Source: Vagococcus fluvialis
GTDB lineage: Bacteria > Bacillota > Bacilli > Lactobacillales > Vagococcaceae
DNA length: 64,000 nt
Direction: 5' to 3'
NCBI RefSeq assembly: GCF_003337315.1
Contig: NZ_QPJV01000002.1
Coordinates: 297,538 to 361,537, forward strand
The first letter of the stretch is position 1, and each line of letters begins with the position of its first letter. The notes below the pieces were generated by a model, which was given only the letters and a program-made list of their open reading frames with translations, was not told the origin of the DNA and searched no databases. Shown here piece by piece: positions 9,044 through 17,679 of this stretch. Made by a program: the position numbers and the translations under genes.

Positions 9044-9580
9044 GATTATGGTTGATTCAACAACAGAGATTAAGAAAACCTCAATCTCTTTAGCAGGTGT
9101 TTGGCATTTATCAAAAATCCATTCCTTAATAATACCGGTAAATCCATAGGCGTAAAAATGAGTATTTTTTTCTAATTGGTCAATGGAACAATTAGCATTG
9201 TTAGATTCTAGTAAAATACTTTTTATAAATTGTTGGATTTGATCAGAGAAACAACTATCAAAAGAGTTGTTTTCTGTAATTAATAGAGCTTTTTCGTAGA
9301 AGAATAGATTTTTCTCAAAGTAATGAAGCATTCTTGGAATAATCTTTGTCCAATGCTCATAAGAGATAAAATGTTCAATAATTTCTGTGATTTCTTGTTG
9401 GTAAATCCAATCAAGTAATTCATACTTATCCGCGAAATGATCGTAGAAGGTTTGTCTGCGATAATCAGCATGTTCCATGATTTCTTTAATCGAAATTTTT
9501 TGAAAATCTTTAGTCTTCATTAAATCTTTCAAAGAATAGGCAATTACTTTTTTAGTAATTAAGGACCCATTTGATACCAT
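9023..9580 (-). CDS. dhaS: DhaS, TetR-family activator of the dihydroxyacetone kinase operon
   Basis: A 185-residue TetR-type regulator. The helix-turn-helix is within residues 17-52 (ISIKEIMEHADYRRQTFYDHF, shown in part: KISIKEIM and RRQTFYDHFADK). DhaS proteins of Lactococcus are unusual TetR members that activate dhaKLM when bound to the coactivator DhaQ loaded with dihydroxyacetone. The context here is the same: dhaK is divergent, an operator-like inverted repeat sits in the gap at 9655-9676, and a dhaQ-type gene lies downstream of gldA. The C-terminal part has the helical ligand/partner domain. Specificity is inferred from this context. Confidence 0.88.
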   Translation of the reverse strand: MVSNGSLITKKVIAYSLKDLMKTKDFQKISIKEIMEHADYRRQTFYDHFADKYELLDWIYQQEITEIIEHFISYEHWTKIIPRMLHYFEKNLFFYEKALLITENNSFDSCFSDQIQQFIKSILLESNNANCSIDQLEKNTHFYAYGFTGIIKEWIFDKCQTPAKEIEVFLISVVESTIIKKDSNS

Positions 9581-9654
9581 CTACTCACATCCTTTACATT
9601 TCTTATTAAGAATAACAATTAATATCTGAAATAACAATTAAAAATAAAGTAAGC

Positions 9655-9676
9655 GGACACATTTTTGAATCTGTCC
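9655..9676 (+). promoter_or_regulatory. DhaS operator
   Basis: GGACACAT-N6-ATCTGTCC, an inverted repeat nearly the same as the lactococcal DhaS site as I recall it (GGACACAT-N6-ATTTGTCC). It sits just upstream of a weak -35 (TTACTA, 9678) and a -10 TATACT at 9701, the position expected for an activator. Confidence 0.75.
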
Positions 9677-9748
9677 ATTACTAGAAAAACGTTTTCATTC
9701 TATACTATAGATGTTGATAAGTCGCCAGTCAAAGAAAGGAAGAGCACA

Positions 9749-10735
9749 ATGAAAAAAATTATAAACCAACCAGAAGAGATTCTAAATCAAATGTTAGATG
9801 GATTAAGTTATGCCTATAGTGACTTAGTGGAAAGAGTTCCAGAAACAGATGTCATTGCTAGAAAAGATCGTAATGAAGGAAAAGTTGGTTTAGTCAGTGG
9901 TGGTGGTAGTGGACATGAACCTTCACATGCTGGATTCGTTGGAAAAGGTATGTTAAGTGCAGCTGTTTGTGGGGAAGTTTTTACATCTCCAACGCCAGAC
10001 CAAGTTTTAGAAGGAATTAAAGCCGCTGATACTGGTGCAGGTGTTATGTTAATTATTAAAAACTACTCAGGGGACGTTATGAACTTTGAGATGGCAAAAG
10101 ATATGGCTGAGATGGAAGGTATTGAAGTCGAAACAATTATTGTAGATGATGATATTGCTGTTGAAGACAGTACGTTTACAGCTGGTAGACGTGGGGTTGC
10201 TGGAACAGTTCTTGTTCATAAAATTTTAGGAGCTTACGCTGATCAAGGCAAATCATTAGCAGAAGTTAAAGCAGCAGCTGATAAATTAGTACCAAACATT
10301 AAAACAATTGGTGTAGCACTGACTGGTGCCACAGTTCCTGCAGTTGGAAAACCTGGTTTTGTTTTAGCAGACGATGAAATTGAGTACGGTGTCGGTATTC
10401 ACGGAGAACCTGGTTACCGTAAAGAAAAATTACAAACATCAAAATACTTAGCTAAAGAATTAGTAGAAAAACTAAAAAGTGAATTCAAATGGGCTAAAGG
10501 AGATACTTATGGTGTCTTAGTTAATGGTTTAGGTAGTACACCGTTAATGGAAGAGTTTGTCTTCATGAATGATGTGAAAGCATTACTTGAAGCAGATGAA
10601 ATAAATGTAGAATTCAAAAAAGTTGGCGATGTGATGACAGCGATTGATATGGCTGGCTTATCTTTAACAATGATTAAATTAGAAGATAACTGGAAAGAAC
10701 AATTAAATCATCCAGTAACAACTATTGCTTGGTAG
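9749..10735 (+). CDS. dhaK: Dihydroxyacetone kinase subunit DhaK
   Basis: A 328-residue PTS-dependent dihydroxyacetone kinase substrate-binding subunit. Seen: GGGSGHEPSHAGFVG (about residue 50), whose His binds the substrate; and GIHGEPGYRKE (about 217), whose His forms the covalent hemiaminal with dihydroxyacetone. It hands dihydroxyacetone to DhaL-bound ADP/ATP for phosphorylation to DHAP. The ATG at 9749 follows AAAGGAAGAG; an upstream TTG in frame overlaps the operator and is rejected. dhaL starts 14 bp after the stop. Confidence 0.95.
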   Translation: MKKIINQPEEILNQMLDGLSYAYSDLVERVPETDVIARKDRNEGKVGLVSGGGSGHEPSHAGFVGKGMLSAAVCGEVFTSPTPDQVLEGIKAADTGAGVMLIIKNYSGDVMNFEMAKDMAEMEGIEVETIIVDDDIAVEDSTFTAGRRGVAGTVLVHKILGAYADQGKSLAEVKAAADKLVPNIKTIGVALTGATVPAVGKPGFVLADDEIEYGVGIHGEPGYRKEKLQTSKYLAKELVEKLKSEFKWAKGDTYGVLVNGLGSTPLMEEFVFMNDVKALLEADEINVEFKKVGDVMTAIDMAGLSLTMIKLEDNWKEQLNHPVTTIAW

Positions 10736-10749
10736 AAAGAGGCTTAATT

Positions 10750-11331
10750 ATGACAAATGAAATGTTAAAAAAATGGTTACAACTTTTTACAGATAAAGTT
10801 GCAGCAAATAAACAATATCTAAGTGATTTAGATACACCGATTGGAGATGGAGATCACGGAGCTAATATGGCTCGTGGAACGTCTGAGATGATGAAAGCAA
10901 TTAGTGAAAAAAATCCAGAAACAGTAACAGATACACTAAAACTTTCTGCCATGACTTTAATTAGTAAAGTTGGAGGAGCATCTGGTCCCTTATATGGCTC
11001 AGCTTTTATGGGAATGACTAAGGCTTCGATGAAATCAGAAGATATCGTTGAAATTTTAGAAGCTGGTTTAGCAGATATTCAAAAACGCGGTAAAGCGGAA
11101 GTTGGCGAAAAAACAATGGTAGACGTATGGTCTCCAACTATTGAAGCCCTGAAAAATAATGAGTTAACGATCGAAAAAGTTCAAAGCTTCGCTGAAAATA
11201 CAAAAGACATTAAAGCAACTAAAGGAAGAGCTTCTTATTTAGGAGACCGTTCAATTGGTCATATTGATCCAGGGGCAATGTCTAGTAGCTATTTATTTGA
11301 AGCAATGATCGAAGCAGGAGTGATTAACTAA
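10750..11331 (+). CDS. dhaL: Dihydroxyacetone kinase subunit DhaL
   Basis: A 193-residue nucleotide-binding subunit. DTPIGDGDHGANMARG (about residues 28-43) supplies the aspartates that hold magnesium and the permanently bound ADP. GGASGPLYG and GRASYLGDRSIGHIDPGA complete the family signature. It is rephosphorylated by DhaM and transfers phosphate to dihydroxyacetone on DhaK. Its ATG has a weak AAAGAGG upstream. Its stop overlaps the dhaM start (TAATG), so the two are translationally coupled. Confidence 0.95.
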   Translation: MTNEMLKKWLQLFTDKVAANKQYLSDLDTPIGDGDHGANMARGTSEMMKAISEKNPETVTDTLKLSAMTLISKVGGASGPLYGSAFMGMTKASMKSEDIVEILEAGLADIQKRGKAEVGEKTMVDVWSPTIEALKNNELTIEKVQSFAENTKDIKATKGRASYLGDRSIGHIDPGAMSSSYLFEAMIEAGVIN

Positions 11332-11699
11332 TGAGTTTAGGAATAGTAATGGTATCACACGTATCAGATGTGGTAAATGGTGTGGCCAGATTAATCAATG
11401 AAGTAGCAAAAGACGTGCCAGTTACAACAGCTGGTGGTACAGAAGACAACGGTGTAGGAACAAGTTTTGAAAAGATTTTAACTGCTTTTGAAGAAAACAA
11501 AGCAGATAAGATATTGGCATTTTATGATCTTGGAAGTGCCAAAATGAATTTAGAGATGGCTATGGAAATGACTGATAAGGAAGTGACCCTATACGACACA
11601 GCATTACTTGAAAGTAGTTACACAGCAGCAGCTTTAATTCAAGCAGGAGCAGATATTGCAACTATTGAAGAACAATTGGCACCACTGAAGATAAAATAG
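11331..11699 (+). CDS. dhaM: Phosphotransferase subunit DhaM (EIIA-Man type)
   Basis: A 122-residue single-domain DhaM. GIVMVSHVSDVVNG places the phospho-accepting His at residue 9. GGTEDNGVGTSFEKI is typical. It takes phosphate from HPr of the PTS and passes it to DhaL. The short Gram-positive form lacks the extra HPr and EI domains of E. coli DhaM. It overlaps the dhaL stop by one base. Confidence 0.93.
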   Translation: MSLGIVMVSHVSDVVNGVARLINEVAKDVPVTTAGGTEDNGVGTSFEKILTAFEENKADKILAFYDLGSAKMNLEMAMEMTDKEVTLYDTALLESSYTAAALIQAGADIATIEEQLAPLKIK

Positions 11700-11721
11700 A
11701 AGACGAATGGAGATTTTTTAA

Positions 11722-12849
11722 TTGAGAAAAGCATTTATTAGTCCAGCAAAATACGTTCAAGGTGAAGACGAAATTTTAAATTTAGGTTACTATGTAAAAA
11801 CATTTGGAAAGTCAGCTCTTTTGATTGCTCATCAAGATGATATTAACCGTGTTCAAAAACAATTAGATGAAACAGTTGAAAAATTTGGCATTAAAATTGT
11901 TGCAAGTCATTTTAATGGAGAGTGTTCACGCCAAGAAGTCGCACGTTTACAAGAAGTCGCTAAAGAAAACCATACTGACTGTGTTATCGGTCTTGGTGGT
12001 GGAAAAGCAATTGATACCTCTAAATGTGTAGCTGAAGGTGAAAACTTAATCATTGTACCGACAATTGCAGCAACAGATGCCCCAACTTCTCACTCAGCTG
12101 TTCTTTATACAGAAGATGGAGAGTTTGATGATTATGCTTACTTTAAACAAAGCCCAAGTGTTGTTTTAGTAGATACTAAAATTATTGCCAATGCACCAAC
12201 ACGTTTTTTAGTTGCTGGTATGGGAGATGCTCTATCAACATTATTTGAAGCTCGTGCAACTGCTCGTTCATTTTCAAATGTTAACGCAGGTTTACCAAAT
12301 GGCTATATTACGAAAGAAACAGCCCCAGCTAAAAATACAATTGCAGCTTATACATTAGCCAAAGTATGTTATGAAACACTTCTTGAAAACGGGTTTAATG
12401 CTAAAATCGCATGTGATAATAATATTGTTACACCAGCTTTAGAAAATATTGTTGAAACAAATATTTTATTATCAGGTTTAGGATTTGAAAGTAGTGGTTT
12501 AGCGGCTGTTCATGCTATTCATGATGGTTTAACTGCTTTAGAAGGAACTCATCATTACTTCCATGGTGAAAAAGTTGCCTTTAGTGTGATTTGCCAATTA
12601 GTATTAGAAAATGCACCAATCGAAGAATTATATGAAGTTTTAGACTTTAGTTTATCTATTGGCTTACCAGTTTGTTTAGAAGATATTGGTGTTGAGTCAA
12701 TTACATTTGAAGAAGCTTTAGAAGTGGCTAAGAAAGCATGTATTCCAGAAGAATCTATTCATTCTATGCCATTCCCAATTGTTGAGGAAGAAGTTGCTCA
12801 AGCAATTATCGCAGCAGATCAAATTGGTAAAAAATATAAAAATAAATAA
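11722..12849 (+). CDS. gldA: Glycerol dehydrogenase GldA
   Basis: A 375-residue iron/zinc alcohol dehydrogenase of the GldA group, oxidising glycerol to dihydroxyacetone with NAD. Seen: IGLGGGKAIDTSK (NAD pocket, about residue 92), TDAPTSHSAV, and metal ligands Asp in GMGDALST (about 171) with His in AVHAIHDGL (about 256) and HYFHGEKVAF (about 274). The start is TTG behind GGAGA. It supplies the substrate of DhaKLM, so the operon feeds glycerol into glycolysis under low oxygen. A terminator follows. Confidence 0.93.
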   Translation: MRKAFISPAKYVQGEDEILNLGYYVKTFGKSALLIAHQDDINRVQKQLDETVEKFGIKIVASHFNGECSRQEVARLQEVAKENHTDCVIGLGGGKAIDTSKCVAEGENLIIVPTIAATDAPTSHSAVLYTEDGEFDDYAYFKQSPSVVLVDTKIIANAPTRFLVAGMGDALSTLFEARATARSFSNVNAGLPNGYITKETAPAKNTIAAYTLAKVCYETLLENGFNAKIACDNNIVTPALENIVETNILLSGLGFESSGLAAVHAIHDGLTALEGTHHYFHGEKVAFSVICQLVLENAPIEELYEVLDFSLSIGLPVCLEDIGVESITFEEALEVAKKACIPEESIHSMPFPIVEEEVAQAIIAADQIGKKYKNK

Positions 12850-12856
12850 TTAACTG

Positions 12857-12906
12857 TGGGGAAAGGCTTATCTTATATAATAAGGGATAGGCTTTCTCCA
12901 TTTTTT
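12857..12906 (+). terminator. Terminator after gldA
   Basis: An imperfect long stem (TGGGGAAAGG with CTTTCTCCA) is followed by six T. Confidence 0.7.
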
Positions 12907-12978
12907 ATTAGCTCTATCTGTAGAAAAAATAAAGTTTATGTTACACTAAGTGCAGTTTAAGTTGGAGGCAGAAAAGGT

Positions 12979-13968
12979 ATGACACAAATCATTAATAAGC
13001 CAAAAGACACTGTTTCTCAAGTTTTAAATGGTGTGGCATTTATTCATCAAGATAAATTAGAACGAGTAAAAAATACTGGGATTATTAAATATAAAAATAT
13101 TAAAAAAAATCAAGTAGCTGTGATTAGTGGTGGGGGAAGTGGCCATGAGCCAGCGCATTTTGGCTATGTTGGAAGTGGCATGCTCTCAGCAAGTGTTAGT
13201 GGTCCGATTTTTATTCCACCAAAAGCAACTGAAATTTTAAAAGCGATTAAAGAAGTAAATTCTGAGATGGGAACTTTATTGATTATTAAAAACTTTGAAG
13301 CAGACGTCACTGCCTTCTTAGAAGCTGAAAAATTAGCAAAAGAAGTAGGTCTTTTAGTGGAACATGTGATTGTTAATGATGATTGCTCTATTGAAGAGGG
13401 GAGTTATAAAAAGAGAAGACGTGGTGTTGCAGGGACTATTTTTGTAGAAAAAATATTAGGTGCAGCAGCTCAGTCTGGTATGACTTTAGGTGAGCTGAAA
13501 ATGTTAGGTGAAGAAGTGATTTTAGCAACTAATACGTTAGGTGTTGCTCTTGCTAGTGGAAAAGAAGTTGGTAGTGAAGCTGAAATTTTCCATTTAGAAA
13601 AAGGTCAAATCTCATTTGGAATCGGCATACACGGTGAAGCTGGTTACCGCGAGGAAACATTTTTCTCCTCAGAATATTTAGCTAATGAATTGATTAATAA
13701 ACTATTAGCACAATACAGAGACTTTCCTGTTGAAAGAATAGGTTTAATGATTAATGGATTGGGTGCGACAACTGTGATGGAACAGTATATTTTCGCTAAT
13801 GATGTGAAAAGATTGTTGCAGCTTGAAGGTATAGAAGTAGTCTTTCAAAAAAGTGGAGATTTTATGACATCAACGAATATGGCAGGAATTTCCCTTACTT
13901 TTCTAGCATTAAAAGAAGATAAATGGTTAGATTATCTGAAAGAAGAAACAGATGCGTTTGCGTGGTAG
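12979..13968 (+). CDS. dhaQ: DhaQ, DhaK-like coactivator of DhaS
   Basis: A 329-residue DhaK paralogue. It keeps GGGSGHEPAHFGYVG and the covalent His in GIHGEAGYREE, so it should still bind dihydroxyacetone. No second DhaL accompanies it. In Lactococcus the DhaK paralogue DhaQ binds dihydroxyacetone and then DhaS to switch on dhaKLM; presence of dhaS in the same cluster supports that role here. It has its own transcription unit after the gldA terminator, with AAGTTGGAGG upstream of the ATG. I see no DhaS site before it. The alternative is a second kinase subunit sharing DhaL and DhaM. Confidence 0.85.
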   Translation: MTQIINKPKDTVSQVLNGVAFIHQDKLERVKNTGIIKYKNIKKNQVAVISGGGSGHEPAHFGYVGSGMLSASVSGPIFIPPKATEILKAIKEVNSEMGTLLIIKNFEADVTAFLEAEKLAKEVGLLVEHVIVNDDCSIEEGSYKKRRRGVAGTIFVEKILGAAAQSGMTLGELKMLGEEVILATNTLGVALASGKEVGSEAEIFHLEKGQISFGIGIHGEAGYREETFFSSEYLANELINKLLAQYRDFPVERIGLMINGLGATTVMEQYIFANDVKRLLQLEGIEVVFQKSGDFMTSTNMAGISLTFLALKEDKWLDYLKEETDAFAW

Positions 13969-13990
13969 AAAAAATACTAATAGTAACAAT

Positions 13991-14030
13991 AAAAAACAAA
14001 ATCATCATTAAGTGATTTTGTTTTTTATTT
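13991..14030 (+). terminator. Terminator after dhaQ
   Basis: AAAAAACAAAATCA pairs with TGATTTTGTTTTTT. Confidence 0.75.
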
Positions 14031-14128
14031 TCATTTTAATTACTTATTTAAAGTAAGCATAAAAATTGTTCTTTCAAAAAACTTACTATAAAATGATTTA
14101 TATCAATAGATTAGAGGAGTGTTTGAAA

Positions 14129-15175
14129 ATGGATAATGTATTATTTGGATTAGACACATTTGGTGATGTTGCTTATAACGATGAAACTAATAAACGTTTA
14201 ACTTATGAAGAATCACTACGCATGATTGTAGAAGAAGGAAAATTAGCTGATAAATTAGGAATTGATGTATTGGCACTAGGTGAGCATCACCGAAAAGAAT
14301 ACTCAATTTCTAGCCCAGATACAGTGTTAGCCGCTCTTGCAATGGTAACGGATAACATTATTTTAGGGACTGGTGTTACTGTTTTAAGTTCAGATGATCC
14401 AGTAAGACTGTACGAACGATTTGCAACGATTGATGCACTATCAAATGGAAGAGTACAAGTAATGCTAGGAAGAGGATCTTTTACTGAATCTTTTCCTTTA
14501 TTTGGTTATGATTTAAAAGACTATGAAGAACTGTTTGAAGAAAAAATTGCCATGTTTAGTGAATTGATTAAAAATGAACCTATTACTTGGGAAGGTAAGT
14601 TTACCCAAAGCTTAACCAACCAACAAGTGTACCCACAAATGTCTAAAAAACTAGATGTTCAAGTAGGTGTTGGAGGTTCTCCAGAATCAATAGTTAGAGC
14701 TGCTAAATATGGTTTTCCAGTCATGTTAGCTATTATCGGCGGTAGACCAATCCGTTTTAAACCTTATATGGATCTTTATAAACGGGCAGCAGCAGAATTT
14801 GGACAAGTTGCTCATCCAATCGGTATCCATTCTCATGGTGTTATAGCTGATACAGATGAAGAAGCAGTAGAAATTGCTTGGAATTATATAAAAAAATCAA
14901 TGGATACTATAGGAAGAGAACGTGGTTGGGGTGCAATGAGTCGTGAGCATTTCGAACAAGAAATTAAGGACGGTTCTTACTATGTAGGAAGTCCTGAAAC
15001 AGTGGCGCAAAAAATTGCAAATGTAATCATGGAAATGGGCATTAAGCGTTTTGACCTAGTATATGGTGCAGGTGGTCAATTACAAAAGGACCGCTTTAAA
15101 ACGATTGAGTTATATGGAGAAAAAGTAATACCTAGAATACGTGAATTGCTAAAAGAAGGTGGGTATAATGACTAA
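14129..15175 (+). CDS. LLM-class flavin-dependent oxidoreductase
   Basis: A 348-residue luciferase-like monooxygenase-family barrel. GIDVLALGEHHRKEYSISSP and ILGTGVTVLSSDDPVRLYERFA are typical of the bacterial LLM group; GRGSFTESFPLFG follows. It would use reduced FMN; the substrate is unknown. The ATG at 14129 has GAGGAGTG nine bases upstream; the longer frame lacks a ribosome site. It overlaps the next gene, an F420-reductase-like dinucleotide oxidoreductase, which may supply reduced cofactor. Confidence 0.85.
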   Translation: MDNVLFGLDTFGDVAYNDETNKRLTYEESLRMIVEEGKLADKLGIDVLALGEHHRKEYSISSPDTVLAALAMVTDNIILGTGVTVLSSDDPVRLYERFATIDALSNGRVQVMLGRGSFTESFPLFGYDLKDYEELFEEKIAMFSELIKNEPITWEGKFTQSLTNQQVYPQMSKKLDVQVGVGGSPESIVRAAKYGFPVMLAIIGGRPIRFKPYMDLYKRAAAEFGQVAHPIGIHSHGVIADTDEEAVEIAWNYIKKSMDTIGRERGWGAMSREHFEQEIKDGSYYVGSPETVAQKIANVIMEMGIKRFDLVYGAGGQLQKDRFKTIELYGEKVIPRIRELLKEGGYND

Positions 15176-15812
15176 ACCGATTATTGGGATATTAGGAGCT
15201 GGGAAGCTAGGGACAGTTCTTGCTAAAATTGCCATTAATTCAGGATATGAAGTATTGATTGCTGGCAGTGGTTCAGTTGAAAAGATTGCTTTAACAATTG
15301 AAGTTTTAGTACCAGGAGCAAAGGCTAAAGTAGCAGCAGAAGTTGCTGAAAAGGCGGATATAATTATTTTAGCTCTTCCTCTTGGAAAATATAAATCTGT
15401 TCCTAAAGAAAAATTAGCAAACAAAATAGTAATAGATGCTATGAATTACTGGTGGGAAGTAGATGGACCAGATAATGATATATTAAAAGAAACCTTATCT
15501 TCAAGTGAAGTTGTGGCGAAATATTTAAAAAATAGTATTGTTGTTAAGGCGTTCAACCATATGGGATATCATGACTTAGAAGAAGTTATTTATCAAGAAG
15601 ATGGACAAGAGCGTAAAGCGATAGCCTATGCGACAGATGATGTAGAGGCTGGTAATCAAGTAGCTAAACTAATTGAAAAATTTGGGTTTGACTCGCTAAA
15701 TTTAGGGGAGTTATCTAGAGGAGTTATTCTTGAACCGGGATACCCTCCTTTTGGTGCTAATTTATCCAAAGTTGACTTGCAGAAGATGATTGAAACTATC
15801 AATAAAGATTAA
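15168..15812 (+). CDS. NADPH-dependent F420 reductase-like oxidoreductase
   Basis: A 214-residue protein with an N-terminal Rossmann motif GILGAGKLGTVLA and ADIIILALPLGKY, then KAFNHMGYHDL, as in the F420/NADP oxidoreductase-like family. Firmicutes lack F420, so the cofactor is probably NADP with a flavin or another acceptor. The ATG at 15168 overlaps the end of the LLM oxidoreductase gene and follows GAAGGTGG, so the two are coupled and probably act in one reaction. Confidence 0.75.
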   Translation: MTKPIIGILGAGKLGTVLAKIAINSGYEVLIAGSGSVEKIALTIEVLVPGAKAKVAAEVAEKADIIILALPLGKYKSVPKEKLANKIVIDAMNYWWEVDGPDNDILKETLSSSEVVAKYLKNSIVVKAFNHMGYHDLEEVIYQEDGQERKAIAYATDDVEAGNQVAKLIEKFGFDSLNLGELSRGVILEPGYPPFGANLSKVDLQKMIETINKD

Positions 15813-15830
15813 TTCTAAATAATTTATAAA

Positions 15831-15877
15831 ACGACCACTAAAAAGTAGAACAAAAATCTAACTTTTTAGTGGTCGTT
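15831..15877. terminator. Bidirectional terminator
   Basis: ACGACCACTAAAAAGT and its exact complement form a 16-bp stem between two convergent genes. Confidence 0.85.
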
Positions 15878-15881
15878 ATGT

Positions 15882-16673
15882 TTATTCAACAACTGTTAAT
15901 TCATTTAATGTTTTACCATCTTTATCAATCATTTCAAGCCAGCTGTTAGTTCCAGCGAAATATAGAAACAAACCAACTTCGTTAACACTTTTTAAAATAA
16001 TATCTTCTGTAGTTACGAAGTTTTTAAATTTGTCTAGATTTTCAGAACGAATTTTATCTCCCATTTTAGCAGAAAAACCAACAGAACCGTCTTTGTTTAA
16101 GGGTGCTTCTTTCATCATAGTAGCCCCTTTTTTAATGAGCATTTGATTACGTTTAATCCACATAACAGTAGCTTTACTACTTCTTGTATCAATGAAAAAT
16201 TCTTTTTCGCTAACTTCTTTAGTCCATTTATGACGAGCTTTAGTAAGTTTAGATTTTTTCTTTTCAACAGCTTGTAGTGGGTAACCCATCTTTTCAAGAA
16301 TGAGTAACATATATGAAAGTAGCTCCTTAAATGTGCTAGTAATATTAGCAGGTACTGAAAAATCAACTTCACCAGTCAGAGATAAACCTTGTTCAAGTGC
16401 TTCTGTTTTGAGCATTCTATTTAAGTAAATAGGTTCGATATCTTGTTTAGTCTGAATCTCAACAAGAAAGTTTCCTTTTTTTTCGAAAGTAGTTAACTCT
16501 TTTTTAGAGCCAATAAAAATAGGTGTCTTATCTTCATACAGTAGATAGGTGCTATCTTCATTTAATTTACTAGGAATCGTTTTAATATTACTAAGAGTGA
16601 GCACTGTTTCAAGAGAATCGCTTGTAATCACTGTTTTATTTTTTCCAAAAGTTACTTGAGTTGATAGAGTCAT
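15882..16673 (-). CDS. DUF4357-like protein of unknown function
   Basis: A 263-residue soluble protein. The last ~90 residues (TMMKEAPLNKDGSVGFSA to SWLEMIDKDGKTLNEL, shown in part) resemble the DUF4357 domain, which often ends in 'kdGktL.el' and accompanies nucleases. The first part, with a Lys-rich middle (EKKKSKLTKARHKWTK), is not recognised. No nuclease motif is seen. The ATG at 16673 has AAAGGA eight bases upstream and is preferred over a start 16 codons earlier. Its neighbour is a pentapeptide-repeat gene, 28 bp or more upstream. Confidence 0.55.
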   Translation of the reverse strand: MTLSTQVTFGKNKTVITSDSLETVLTLSNIKTIPSKLNEDSTYLLYEDKTPIFIGSKKELTTFEKKGNFLVEIQTKQDIEPIYLNRMLKTEALEQGLSLTGEVDFSVPANITSTFKELLSYMLLILEKMGYPLQAVEKKKSKLTKARHKWTKEVSEKEFFIDTRSSKATVMWIKRNQMLIKKGATMMKEAPLNKDGSVGFSAKMGDKIRSENLDKFKNFVTTEDIILKSVNEVGLFLYFAGTNSWLEMIDKDGKTLNELTVVE

Positions 16674-16749
16674 ATTTAACAGTCCTTTGTCTTTTTTTTC
16701 ATTATACGTTGCAAAGAACATAATAGGCTATTACTTTGCTTGAGTTTTG

Positions 16750-17394
16750 TTATCTAGGTTCATCTAAGACAAGCCCTAGTGTCAAACCAACTGTAATAGC
16801 TTGTTCATAATTGACAATAAAACCTCTAATCAAATCAGGAGAAAGGTTTAATCTCTCGAATTGGCAAGATGAAAGATTAAGCTTAGAAAGAGAAGTTCCT
16901 ACCCAGTTTGTTTTATCTAGTTGACACTGCTCTAGTTCTAAATGATTCCACTTAACCTCACTAAATTCAGATTCATTTAATTGGCAATTAGTAAAGACAA
17001 CTCGTTTTAGTTGTGCAAAGTTAAATGAGGCGTAGTTAATAGTACAATCAATAAATTCACAGTTTTGTAGTAAACTTTCAGCAAAATTAATACCTGTTAG
17101 CTTACAATTTTTAAAAACAGTGCGGTGAAAAGCAGCACCAATCCATTCAACATTTGAAAAATCGCAAGACTCAAATAGACAATCAACGCATTCAAAACGA
17201 TTAAAAGTGTGACTTGGTACATTAAATTTTTTAAAGTGACTCTTTTCAAAAACAAGACTTTGATAACTATCACTGGAATAAGTTATGTCTTGTATGAATT
17301 GATTTTTAATCATCATTTCATCTTCTAAGTAGTCTGGTAAAGTTTCTTCAAGTACATGAGCTATTCTAGGTGTTTCTATTTTAAAGTTAGGCAT
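16750..17394 (-). CDS. Pentapeptide-repeat protein
   Basis: A 214-residue protein built from A(D/N)LXX-like pentapeptides: FERVDF-type steps such as CLFESCDFSNVEW, AAFHRTVFKNCKLTGINF and FAQLKRVVFTNCQLNESEF. This forms a right-handed quadrilateral beta-helix, as in Qnr and MfpA DNA mimics that bind gyrase. Length is close to Qnr (~215), and many cysteines lie in the repeats. A gyrase role is possible but cannot be concluded. A 14-bp palindrome (CAAACA-TT-TGTTTG, 17411-17424) sits just before its AAGGAGG ribosome site. Confidence 0.8.
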   Translation of the reverse strand: MPNFKIETPRIAHVLEETLPDYLEDEMMIKNQFIQDITYSSDSYQSLVFEKSHFKKFNVPSHTFNRFECVDCLFESCDFSNVEWIGAAFHRTVFKNCKLTGINFAESLLQNCEFIDCTINYASFNFAQLKRVVFTNCQLNESEFSEVKWNHLELEQCQLDKTNWVGTSLSKLNLSSCQFERLNLSPDLIRGFIVNYEQAITVGLTLGLVLDEPR

Positions 17395-17470
17395 CTAGTT
17401 TCCTCCTTAACAAACATTTGTTTGCGTAAAGCATACCACAAAGGTAAATGAAAATAAATGAAGAAAAGAG

Positions 17471-17499
17471 TTGACCTTTTTTCAAAAGGTTGCTATAAT
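17471..17499 (+). promoter_or_regulatory. Promoter of the infC-rpmI-rplT operon
   Basis: TTGACC, 17 bases, TATAAT, followed by a ~170-base leader before infC. Confidence 0.75.
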
Positions 17500-17514
17500 A
17501 AATGAGTTGAGAAA

Positions 17515-17652
17515 TTAAGAAGAAGCACCCGCTTCTCGCCTTAGTGATATTTATGACTGGGCTTGATAGAAAAATTTCCTTATTTATATAGGGATAATTG
17601 TTTAGGTGCGGGACTTTTTAATATTAAAAAGACTCGTTTTTTTTCGTTTTTT
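17515..17652 (+). promoter_or_regulatory. infC leader with attenuator (L20/IF3-type)
   Basis: The leader has CACCCGC near 17524 able to pair with GCGGG at 17608, and a terminator at 17611-17650: CTTTTTAAT-ATTAAAAAG is a perfect stem followed by two T runs. Such leaders before infC operons in Firmicutes are controlled by ribosomal protein L20, which stabilises the terminator form. The class is inferred from position and structure. Confidence 0.65.
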
Positions 17653-17679
17653 CTCTAAAAATTATGGAGGTGAATGACC

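Noticed and set aside
16750..17394. Qnr-type quinolone-protection gene
   Set aside because: Pentapeptide fold and length fit, but the gyrase-binding loops cannot be judged by eye, so only the family is called.
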